A DNA stretch of 64,000 nucleotides, taken from assembly GCA_963573305.1 (NCBI GenBank), contig OY754339.1, forward strand, positions 10,029,941 through 10,093,940, read 5' to 3'. Each line of letters begins with the position of its first letter. Positions within the stretch are counted from its first letter, which is position 1. The stretch is from Pyrrhosoma nymphula (lineage: Eukaryota; Arthropoda; Insecta; Odonata; Coenagrionidae). A program made the position numbers and the translations under genes. The notes beneath the pieces are model-generated. The model had not been told where the DNA came from and did no database searches. It saw only the letters and a list, made by a program, of their open reading frames with translations. Below are positions 12,090-21,430 of this stretch, piece after piece.

Positions 12090-12859
12090 GTAAGTACAAT
12101 TTGTTTTACTATCTACTTTTACAATCTAATGGTAATATCACACTCAAAGAGATATAAATTTCATGAGTCGTCTACGCTTCTTGAAAAGTAAATCATATAT
12201 GTATAATGTTAGTTGCTGATCAATTGCTCAGAAATTTTATAATTTATTTACACAATGTCTTTGTTATTGATTTCCGTGTAATGTTTGAATTTTTTGGCTA
12301 GTACTGAACTAAGCATAACTAGAATTACATTACCGTTCTCTTTCATTGATTCCAAGTTTTACCGGTGCTAATGAGCTGAAGGCATAAGACCTCATCGTAC
12401 TAAGTTAGGTTATCTCTCAATAGTCGACTTTCCTGTCCTATGTAAAATATTATCACAAAAGTCCTCGATTTTCCATAATAAGGCTTTTGAGGCATGTATT
12501 TTGCTTTAAATGAACGTTAAGCAGTTTGAAGTTACCATTCGTCACTATCCAGGAAAATGTTGAAATACAGAGCCTTTAAAGTAACCTCTATGCTACTCTA
12601 TAGTCAATGAGATTTGAAATTGTAAGATGGTGGAGGCTGGTGTCACCTATGAGAAGACATGTGGTATCAGTTTTATCAAATATGGGTTCCAGCTGTTCTG
12701 ATTTAAAAATTGATTCATTTTATTATCTTTATCATAAACATTTTTGATATAACCATTTTTTCTGTTATGAAAACGGCATTTCACAACTGCTTTTCTCATC
12801 TCTTCATGAGACGTACAATGCTTCTAATTCCTATGGATCTATATTCACAAAACGGTTTG

Positions 12860-13135
12860 GAAAATGGTTTCCTTCAATCGTTGGGATTATACCATCTCCT
12901 GAATTCCTGAATTTTCACGCACCTCCATACAGTACCTATATGCTCCCTGATTTCTTCATTTCTGGTCGGTCTTGCAGTCAACAGCCTTCTTGGATTCGCA
13001 GAAGTCTTATCTTTGCCTCTTCTATCAACCTTTTCCTGGTGGTATTTTACTGGACATAATGCAGAGCCGTACAATAACATAGGAACAGTTATCTCATCAT
13101 AAAATGTTTGGGTATTCTTCTTTCTGACTATATTG
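12860..13135 (-). pseudogene. LINE reverse-transcriptase C-terminal fragment
   Basis: Translated on the - strand, the segment gives KNTQTFYDEITVPMLLYGS and then, after a diverged stretch, RNEEIREHIG and KIQEFRR. The order FY...LLYGS...RNE-IR...KIQE-R is typical of the region just after the reverse-transcriptase palm in many arthropod non-LTR retrotransposons. The Trp usual after YGSE is missing (YGSALC). No palm motif (FADD) or endonuclease is attached. A stop lies upstream in this frame and another ends it, so this is a dead fragment. The match is by recalled motif only, and the clade is not determined. Confidence 0.45.
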
Positions 13136-13850
13136 AATTAATTCTCATCCATTTTGCTCATCACATGCTGAAAACTCTGTAGCTGCAGAACAAGAAGAGA
13201 CGACCGCATCAGCATGACAGCTTCAGTGCTGATTTCCCACGTAAAAGGATCTGGTTCCACTAGCGGAAAACTTTCATCGCTTCTACATACATAGTGTCCT
13301 AGTAGCCACCTCAAGGCTTTTTGGCATGGGGTGATGGTTCACTAACTACACTGTATGCTTTTAACTTTAGAAAAACCATGAGTAGTAATATATATTGCAG
13401 CTACATAAGTGCAGAGAGACATATAAGTTATATACGAAGCATGAGAGACTTAAGTAAGTACAACTACATTAAATGCGTAAGTACAACTTTGCAAATTAAG
13501 ACGCATGTATTAGAGAGATAAAATCAAATAATTATCTACTCTACCAATCAATATAACAAGTATTTCGTGTCAATAGCAGTTAGTTTGGCCTTGTATCTTT
13601 TGCGGGAAAAACAGCACCTTGAACCAATCTGTTTTGCAGACCATTACCCTATTATTATACGCATATTCTAATCAACGGTTGAGTGAAGATTTTCGTGAAA
13701 TGTTGTTGATAACCCAATTCATTTGTTGCCAAGAAGAGTGCACGTATAGCACTCAAAAAAATCTGAATACTCAAGCGATATGGTGTGGAAACGATACATC
13801 AATGAGAAATCACCAAAAATGGAAAATTTCACGAGTAAAAGATTAATTAC

Positions 13851-13883
13851 GACATAGGTTTTGTTTGTTACAGCATCATCAGG
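13851..13883 (-). ncRNA. degenerate hammerhead-like repeat end
   Basis: On the - strand: CCUGAUGA, a weak hairpin (UGU...ACA), AAA where GAA is expected, then ACCUAUGUC. Only the two outer pairs of the last block are complementary. Downstream comes GUAAUUAAU and then GUGAAAUUUUCC, like the 3' block of other copies. A further degenerate relative lies at 15590-15645. It is probably a decayed copy of the family best seen at 63056. Confidence 0.22.
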
Positions 13884-14434
13884 TTTCTTTTGGGGGATTT
13901 TCTCAGTAAAGCACCGTATATTGTGCATCGGATGAGGCAATTGACTGTAGTCTCCTTGAAGTATTTCGCTGAGAGCAGGCTGATGCTTGCACCGGGATAT
14001 TCTTCACCTTCCTCCCTTCATACCTTCCGCTCCTATCCTGAACACCTTTCCTCTCGGTGTGAGGGGCCGATTCATGCGTCACGTATCTGCACTACACGGC
14101 GATGAGAGGGAGGCCCTTACCCGGGCCTACTTCCTCGCGGAAACACATCCTCTTGGATGTTTAGCATTCATAATGGAGCTTGACGAGGAACTATGAGGGC
14201 GACGTGGCGGCCGGATTGATTGGGGCAGAGGGAGGCCTTTTATACTGTCCCCTCTGCGTTTCTTACCCAGTCCTTCTTCGTCTCCTACATCAATATTTAC
14301 CACCATATCATACCCAGCGATTTGCCGCGAGGGGATATGGAAGGGCGTATTAGGATACCAGTGATGAAAATTAAGGGTTGTGGCTTTCTATTGCCTTCTC
14401 TATTTGGTTTAAGTTACACAACTGCCTTTGTTCG

Positions 14435-14512
14435 GTGTCGGTGGTGGCGAAGAGGTAAAGTCCTCGCCTTCTTACCCTCGAAGTCGCGGGTTCGAAATCC
14501 GCCTGGGAATTA
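14435..14512 (+). repeat. tRNA-derived SINE head, family B
   Basis: A perfect pol III A box (TGGCGAAGAGG at 14445) is followed about 33 bases later by a B box with one extra base (GGGTTCGAAATCC). The stretch GTCCTCGCC and the tail GCCTGGGAA match the copy at 59055-59128. The body of the element is missing or replaced, and the extra base argues against a functional tRNA. Confidence 0.55.
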
Positions 14513-14774
14513 TTTTACCAGACAGAAAATTAATGTTTGTGAATTGTCATTTAAGATGTTTTTGAATTGCCTTTTACGTGTGAATTGAATAAAAGGACTA
14601 TCAAGTTCTAAATGTGCTCCAGCAATGAATGAGACCTTTATTTATTTATTTTTAAAATTTTATATCATTCATACAATAGTCTATCCCATTCATCACTGGT
14701 TTTATATCAATGCCCTATATTGTAAGGCATCTGTTGCTGGAATAGGCAGTATTTGAACGACTTTCCTGTAGCAT

Positions 14775-14850
14775 CATCATCAGCAGTCATCTATCCAAAG
14801 ATTGACTGGCTGCAGCTCTCCACTATCATCCCAGCTATCCGCTTACATCC
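14775..14850. repeat. low-confidence dispersed repeat
   Basis: The block GATTGACTGGCTGCAGCTCT preceded by a CATCATCATC stretch resembles 15940-15965 (GATTAGTTGACTGCAGTCCT) and 49115-49145 (AAACTGGTTTACCGCAGCCC). The shared core is short, and I could not find element ends. Confidence 0.25.
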
Positions 14851-15589
14851 TTCATAGTTATCTTTGGCTGTAAATCTCTCTTGTTACACCTTTATTGCTG
14901 TCCTTCAGGTCAAATACTGTATTAATTCGCCCCCGCATAGGACGTCCACCGTAATTTTTACAAAGTAAATAGCAAAAACATTTCCCTTACATTGCAATTG
15001 CATATAAATCTGTAGATGTAAGGATAAGGCATTGACTTGAATGGCTGGAATAAACAACATGTTTTTTCTGCGCAGAAAACAGTGCAATGCTTCATGCAGA
15101 AAGTCCGTTTGAGAGCTAAGTAACCGGCGCAGCTGAGGGTGGCTGGCGTTCCAGCTTGAGAGTGTTATTTTAATAACTTGTTGATTTCATTGTCTGAGAG
15201 CATCTTAGCTCGGGAAGACTTTAAGTTTGGAGGATTCAAATCCTATTCCAATCCTAAAGTCCTGTATTTTGTTTGCCATTCATGTTCACTCAAATTTTCA
15301 ATCAAACTTGTGTCTGGGTTTATTTGCTATATTACCGAGGTAGCGGATTAAATTATCATTTTATGGATTCCAAATTTTTTGAAGGGTAATAAGATCCGGA
15401 AAAACGAGATGGGGGTAACAACTCTCTTTTACTTTCGTAAGACTTAGGCGATATTGCGTGGAGTTTTATTACTATAGATTGAGGTAGTTGAGAGATGTCT
15501 TATTTTCCGTGAATGAATACAACTGCAATTGCGACCTTGAATTTAATGTATTCCATCAGAGGTGAGTAAATATTTAAAAAATTAATAAA

Positions 15590-15645
15590 ACTTTGACTGT
15601 GGCATAGGTGTCAGTTTATTACATCATCATCTACTTGACCTTTTA
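15590..15645 (-). repeat. very degenerate relative of the hammerhead-like ends
   Basis: On the - strand: GATGATGATGTAATAAAC, then ACACCTATGCC and an AT-rich stretch. It aligns best with the copy at 13851 (GATGATGCTGTAACAAAC, AACCTATGTC). The GAA and the self-complementary block are lost. Confidence 0.2.
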
Positions 15646-16239
15646 ATCCATCTGAAGTCTCCTCTTTAAGTAATGTTTCGTCATACGACCTTCCAATATA
15701 ATTTGTTTGATAAATTCCAATTCATTGCCATTGATTCTTCGACTATGTTTACCACTCGATATGTCTGGAGATTTGGATATTATGATGGAATTTTGACCAC
15801 ACAACTTCAGTTCTAAACCTAAATAATACCATTTAGAAATATCGAGGCAGTTTCGTCAATTTCATGACATTATCGAGGTGAAGAGACTTCTTGAATGAAT
15901 GAATATGAATTTGTTACCACTTCATCATTCGTCGTTAACTCCTAAGATTAGTTGACTGCAGTCCTTCATCCTTCCCTAACTGATGATATTATAGTTCCCT
16001 TAATCCCTGGTACTTCTTTTGATGTGCTCTCTTCGTTATTTGGTTTATGTATATGACCTTTTTTTGACCTTCCCCTGGGTTTTTTTCTTTATTTATCCTT
16101 CAGTTAGATTCCTGCTCATTGTGCCTCAGAGTGGGCCCAATACATCAGGTTCTCTTTTCAATATAGTATTTTCCTTCTGTACACTTTTTCATGTCTTATT
16201 TTAATGAATTAAAAAAATATATGGCACTTTTTTCACAGA

Positions 16240-16313
16240 TTTTTATTTCAAGTCGACCGGTTCCATCGCATACGCGACATCATCAGGTCGCCTATGCGAC
16301 CAGATGATGTCGA
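16240..16313 (-). ncRNA. hammerhead-like repeat end with local palindrome
   Basis: On the - strand, 16286 down to 16254 reads CUGAUGA, then a fully pairable 6-bp stem (UGUCGC/GCGAUG, loop GUAU), GA, the palindrome ACCGGU, and C, with the predicted cut before G. One core A is missing. Downstream come GACUUGAAAUAAA and CUGUGAAAA, as in other copies. A second, partial head-to-head copy on the + side makes a 17-bp hairpin at 16275-16313 with a four-base loop. It could instead be an unrelated foldback. Confidence 0.35.
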
Positions 16314-16458
16314 CTCTGATGGTACTTCTGAGGCAGAATTAGGAATCCACTTGCTCTAATTTCTCTCCTAATAGTGTGAATTCTGTGTCTAGCATCCCTA
16401 ATCCTAATAATATGATATTGACCTAGGTGCGGAGGATTTTTCGGTGCATAGACCGTTG

Positions 16459-16608
16459 GGCTGCATCTTTGGGTTGTTTACCGTGTCGTTGTTTTTGAGA
16501 CAACAATTTCATACCTTTTCGACTACGACCTGATTGCGCGTGCTAGAACGCAGGCTAAGCTGTCGTGTCAGAAAACAACGACACGGCGAGCACCCGAATG
16601 CTGCAGCC
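16459..16608. repeat. inverted-repeat element, arms about 37 bp
   Basis: The left arm (16459-16496) and right arm (16572-16608) are imperfect reverse complements. They share CCGTGTCGTTGTTTT and, at the outer ends, GGCTGCA. The 75-bp centre has no recognised content. This may be a small foldback or MITE remnant; no target duplication was identified. Confidence 0.45.
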
Positions 16609-16849
16609 GTTACGATTTTGGTCTTCTCCTTATTAATTCTCATGTTATATTTTGAGCGGCTTCTATTAAAGACTTATGCCGGATATTTCTAAGAATGGGT
16701 TCTCTTGTACACGTGGAATGTACATACCTATTCCTATGAAAAATACCCAATATCTACGACACCTTTCTTACCCATGGTGAATCTACCTGTGGGTGACGAG
16801 ATGTCTCCGTCCGTCCGGGACAAAATGTCCACCCACATTGTGCCTCCTC

Positions 16850-17000
16850 GCTATTCACCCCCCCCCCTACTCCTTTCCCCCTCCCCTTTCGACCCCTCCC
16901 CCCTCTTCCCTACTGCTCCCGAATGCCAACAATGCCTCCGTGGCCTGATTGCACGGCGACTCTCTCTCTCCCCCTAGTAACGAGGTCCCGCTCCACTCTT
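16850..17000 (+). repeat. C-rich pyrimidine island
   Basis: Runs of CCCC and CTCC dominate the + strand, giving artefactual proline/serine-rich frames. It is similar to the islands at 1230, 10485, 26330, 32585, 37430 and 53240. Confidence 0.55.
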
Positions 17001-17771
17001 TATTCTGCCTCCGTCGCCAACTCCCTCCGAATTAATAGGAAGCGTAACCTTGATGCCCCGCTTCTGTTTTTGGTGTTGGTGAGGATAGAGGAACTTGCTG
17101 TCAAGGGATGGGGAGCGTTGCTGACGGACAATGTGCAGGAGGAGGAGGCACTTGCGGAGGACGGCTAGATGATAATCTGAAAGGACCTGGTTTTATTCAT
17201 TGAAATATTAAGGTGGTAATAACCACGACCACCAAAATATAACAGACATGTAATCTAAGCCTTTGTTTTCTACTGATGAATACGAAACATGGTGCTTGTT
17301 TTTTTTTGGCGTAGTTTAGGAGTTTAGCTAATTATAATCACGAGAGATGGGCTCTGCATGGACAAGCTAAAATTCCTATATCTCGATTCCTGAAGTCGCA
17401 TCCGGTGCTGATGCGTCACGCCTACGGCACTCCCTGATTCAGGCTCTGTGAAATATACGTGGCAGTAGCATAACTACGATATAGATTAACTACGATAGAC
17501 TAGTTATAAGAGTTTAAATACGGCACTAACATTTCATATCATTGCTATTTAACGAATCTTGAATACCACATTTTCAATTGTGCTTAACAATCTCCACTGT
17601 GCTGAAACTACTCGGCTGTTTTATCATCTCTGAGTTCTAATTAAAGTTTTTGGCATCAAAATACGATAACCGTAATCAATACGAAGGAAGGTGTCGGAAA
17701 ACAATGTCAATTTAATCAAAAAATTAAGAAAAGAGCTCACTGGCAAGCTTCCACGGTTATATTGAACAACT

Positions 17772-17806
17772 GACCGTGGTTTCGGTATTTAATGCTACCC
17801 TGATGG
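17772..17806 (-). ncRNA. hammerhead-like repeat end, core decayed
   Basis: On the - strand: a GGUA/UACC stem (loop of eight), GAA, then ACC-AC-GGU and C, so the block after GAA can still fold on itself with a different sequence from other copies. Downstream comes AGUUGUUCAAUAUAACCGUGGAAG, with the AT-rich stretch and GUGGAA seen elsewhere. The CUGANGA box upstream is not intact. Confidence 0.25.
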
Positions 17807-18039
17807 CATTAAGTGCTCTTCTGAATATTGGAATTTAGGAGATTCCACAAAGTTTGTTCCAGCATTTTGTCAAATGTTAATTTTTTTCATTCTGGATCTC
17901 CAAGACGATACGTAAAAGAAATAAGGTAGAGGTTACTGTTGATCCATTCATTTTAGGAGGGTGTTATATATTGAGGTAATTTCAGTTTCCTTTTAAATTC
18001 CTTTTTAAAGGCATTTTATTTGGTACTCTTATCTTATTT

Positions 18040-18300
18040 GAGGGCCTGAGAGTCAAAATAATGCAAGGAACATAAACACGAAAGACGATATAAGTGCATA
18101 TGTTCTAAGTTGGTACCGTCGGGTATCGTCAGGTAGCTACAGGTAAAGGATTATGTACAAGTGTTCGAACGCATGGTGCTGCGAACTAGCTGCAGAACAC
18201 TTAAGCTACATTGCTATTTGTCATTTCTTACCGGAGTAAAGTGATACAAGTGACTCTGGACGATGTTTCTTACTTGTATTACTTTGACTCTCAGGCCCTC
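18040..18300. mobile_element. 261-bp MITE with 28-bp terminal inverted repeats
   Basis: It begins GAGGGCCTGAGAGTCAAA and ends with the reverse complement of that sequence. The repeat continues with few mismatches to about 28 bp (TAATGCAAG against TAATACAAG). The bases ATTT lie immediately outside both ends, a 4-bp target duplication. There is no coding capacity. The ends do not match a superfamily I can name with confidence. The well-preserved ends suggest a relatively recent insertion compared with its surroundings. Confidence 0.75.
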
Positions 18301-18407
18301 ATTTCTGATTGGTTGACACGTTGGACTCGTTGGCGGCTTGGTATCTATCACGCCTGTTTATGCGGAGGTAACAGCTTTGAATAAATAAATAAAAGAAAGA
18401 TAGCAAA

Positions 18408-18557
18408 TTTTATTTTCCACACTACTTCTAATACTACCTCAACCTCTTTCGACGTTTTCACGTCATTTTCAAGGGGAGTTTTTTTTCCTCCTCTTGAAAA
18501 TGATGATAAAACGTGGAAACCTGTTGAGGTAGCATCAAAAGTAGTGTGGAAAATACA
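18408..18557. repeat. foldback repeat, arms about 65 bp
   Basis: The left arm (TTTTCCACACTACTTCTAAT onward) is the reverse complement of the right arm at roughly 85-90 percent identity by eye. Each arm, read outward from the centre, goes CTTGAAAATGA, a hairpin, GAAA, and ends with GTGTGGAAAATA, the same order as in the hammerhead-like repeat ends. The core boxes are decayed. It looks like two head-to-head copies. Confidence 0.6.
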
Positions 18558-18669
18558 ATGTGTTATATATTATCAATGTGAATTTCCACCAAGTAAACTT
18601 GTCAACGATTGATCTAATTAGCAGCTTTTATTCACGCCAAGGTTGTATTTTCTCCATGTTGGGCTTCTT

Positions 18670-18729
18670 TAAACTCTTATTTGTGGTTGGAGTTACTATT
18701 AAACTCTTATTTGTGGTTGGAGTTACTAT
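18670..18729. repeat. exact tandem duplication, 30 bp x 2
   Basis: The unit TAAACTCTTATTTGTGGTTG plus ten more bases is repeated without a mismatch. The identity points to a very recent duplication or to an assembly artefact. Confidence 0.9.
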
Positions 18730-20479
18730 AACTATTACATGAATTACGATTATTATCGTAATGCATGTAAGAAATGGGTCTGATAATTTCCTGAAAACTA
18801 CTGCGTTAGGTGCTGCCATCACGGAATTTATTAGTCTAAGAACGATGAACGAGTTTCAGACTGCTATCATGTTTACTCAAAGAATAATCACTCAATTGGT
18901 TCAAGTATAAAGATAATAAAATACATAGCATATGTATTCAAAATAAGTATCGCTGAAAAGGAATATCTACATTATTTGAAAAGCTGTAAAATTTTTAAAA
19001 CGTATGAAATTGCACTGCGCGTATGCTTAGTATCCATTGTTGTAAATTGGTGCCGTGAGAAAAAGAGATTGTATTTTTTCAACTTATGATTACCGGTGAA
19101 ATTTAAAGGCAAGTATCCTCATCGTTACCAGTGGAATATAGGTACAATTTGATCCTAAAATCTTTTTAAATTATTTTTTACCATTACTTATTCGCAATGT
19201 CATATTAAAAAAGACTAAATTTCCCAATTTCCTTGGTAATTCTAAAATAAGGTAGGTATGATTAATATTTAGGATGAAATTTAATGGAATTCTTAGGAAT
19301 AATGTCGTGTGTACTTTGGTTGTGAAAAAAGCAGAGCGAAATTTGTATTGTTTTAACTTTACCGGAGTATTTTGATTGGTTGAAACTAAAAAAACAATAT
19401 TCACATTTCTTTGCTAAAGCGTTTCAGTTTTGAGGACAATTTTTATTCGTTCACAGAAGCCGTAATTGTCTTTCGCTCTTACTCCGCAGCAAAATAACTT
19501 GTGACTCAAGGTAACTTTCTCAGAATTAGCTCTACACTCCTGGCATCACTGTGATAGTCATGTCGTTTGATGTTCGTATTTTCTGCACAAGTTCAATTCG
19601 AGAACTGATCAAACGGAAGATGCCTTGTAGAGAAACTATAACTCAGATCAATTCCTCCACGCGTCCTATTACTCCACTACGTTCTGGAAAAAAACAGGTC
19701 GACTATTTCATTTTTCCTTCGCTACGCCTGTTAACTTATTGACTGAGTCAATTTATTTCATTCCTTGGAGTAGTATTCTTTTCTTTCGGGGGAGATATTT
19801 TGATGGATTGCTGTATCGGGAGGGAAAAAGGACGAACGATGAAAACATGAGTTTCTTCCTGAAGTAAACCAAACCACCGTTGGTTGCGACTTTTTCTTCC
19901 ATCTCCACTGAAGTTTTTGTTTTTTTTATATTTATCCTAGCCTTCCTAAAAATAAAAGGCACTTTCCATTCAAGGTGTTGACGTTTTTTTTAAATAATAA
20001 TACGCAGTAAGCTATGGCACTCTCAGGCGCGCGTGCGTGTTTACCTGTGGATGCACTACCTGGCGAACCCGGTTGTACTGTATTTTAATAAATTGTTTCG
20101 TGGAACCTGCGAAGTGCACTGCTTATTTTCCTTTAATAATGCAGTAACGCATTTGAACAATCATCACATTGTGTGTTGACGTTTAAGGAGATTCAGCGGC
20201 GACTACGTGAGTCAAAACAAATACTAAATTCCACATTTTTGTTTATTCGGTTCACATATTACTGCATTTACGGATGACCTGCGTTGCCTATTGAAAACTA
20301 AAGTTAAAGTACAAAATATGCTGATTATTCCGCGAATAGATTTTAAATTAGCGCCATTTTCCAGCCTGAGGATCCTACTACAGCGCTTTTTGTATGGAAT
20401 TGCCGAATTTTGACTTTGATTACAGAATTATTTCACTCCTAACGAATGAACTAAGTATATATATATTTTTTAAATTGTT
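18730..20479. other. gene-free AT-rich stretch
   Basis: I saw no exon, RNA or defined repeat. Short open frames lack recognisable motifs. Confidence 0.45.
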
Positions 20480-20577
20480 TATGTATTTATTATCATCCTG
20501 AAAACAGCCTAAAGGGCCTTTTACATCAGTCATTGTAACGTAACAACAATGGACAAGCACAGACAACCATGCCCTCC
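20480..20577 (-). repeat. SINE family B, 3' body fragment
   Basis: Matches the body of the copy at 58931-59128: GAAAACAGC, GGCCTTTTACATC against GGCCTTTACATC, GTAACAA, CAATGGACAAGCACA and ACAACCATGCCC. The tRNA-like head is absent, so it is 5' truncated. An AT-rich stretch lies at the tail side. Confidence 0.6.
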
Positions 20578-20579
20578 AT

Positions 20580-21335
20580 AATCCTCAATATAACTTGCAA
20601 ATATACTATTTTCTCCGTGTTTTTCCTAATATTCCATTTAACACCATTTAATTTCAAATTTAATTTGCGAGAGAAGTAGCGTGGAAAAGTATCATTTTTT
20701 GTTCATACCAGATAGTGTACACGTTTTGCTATAAGTATCCAGAATATGTATGAAATGAAATTTAAGCCATTTTCCGATGTAACCACCTTAAGGTAGTTTG
20801 AGCGAAAAATCCCTTCACCTAGAATTTGATGTATTTGGTTTCATTTTAAAGAAAAAAAAACTCATCTTTCCTAGTACTTCTTTTCGAGCAGTTTCCCTAA
20901 AATTATAAGCTGATTTACATGGGATAGATTACGGCTGTGCGCTCCAGAGGGAGAATATTAAACAAATTAGGAACTTCTAGCACTTAGATTTCATCAAAAA
21001 ACTAACGGTGTGTAGATTGCATTTTTCTCAACTATTTATGAAAAAATAATCGATTACTCACTACATAAACTTTTACGGAATTGCAAAAAAAAACCTGTTG
21101 TTTTGAAGGGTATTCAGCCGTACGGCGGAAAAAATGAGTCAAGGTTTAGACTTATGTAGCTTTATTTATTTAATTACTAAGAATTTTGGCCATACATAAC
21201 TATATATTTGTGCCAATAATACTACTATATTTATTTCATACTACTCACAGACGCTGAAATAAAAAAATAAAATTTGAATATGGTCTCCATTATGACTAGT
21301 GAACTATCTCGCTCAAACCACATTAAGTAGATTAG
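20580..21335. other. gene-free stretch
   Basis: AT-rich sequence in which no feature was recognised. Confidence 0.4.
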
Positions 21336-21337
21336 GA

Positions 21338-21430
21338 AAAAACATCTGCGCACTTGAGTGCACAAAAAAGAGAATGAATGGCACGATGTGCGCTCGTGAA
21401 ACGTTCTGTTATCAGCCAGTAGGAGGAATT
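21338..21430 (+). repeat. dispersed repeat, family R2, copy 1
   Basis: Aligns with 27126-27222: GCACTTGAGTGCAC against ACACTTAAGCGCAC, GAATGGCACGATGTG against GAATGGAACGATGTG, GAAACGTT against GAAGCGTT, and GCCAGTAGG against GCCGTTAGG. The class is unknown. Confidence 0.45.

Noticed and set aside
15205..15250. tRNA-like sequence with GGATTCAAATCC
   Set aside because: The B box is good, but the only A-box-like stretch (TAGCTCGGGAAG) is too close and has a changed core base.
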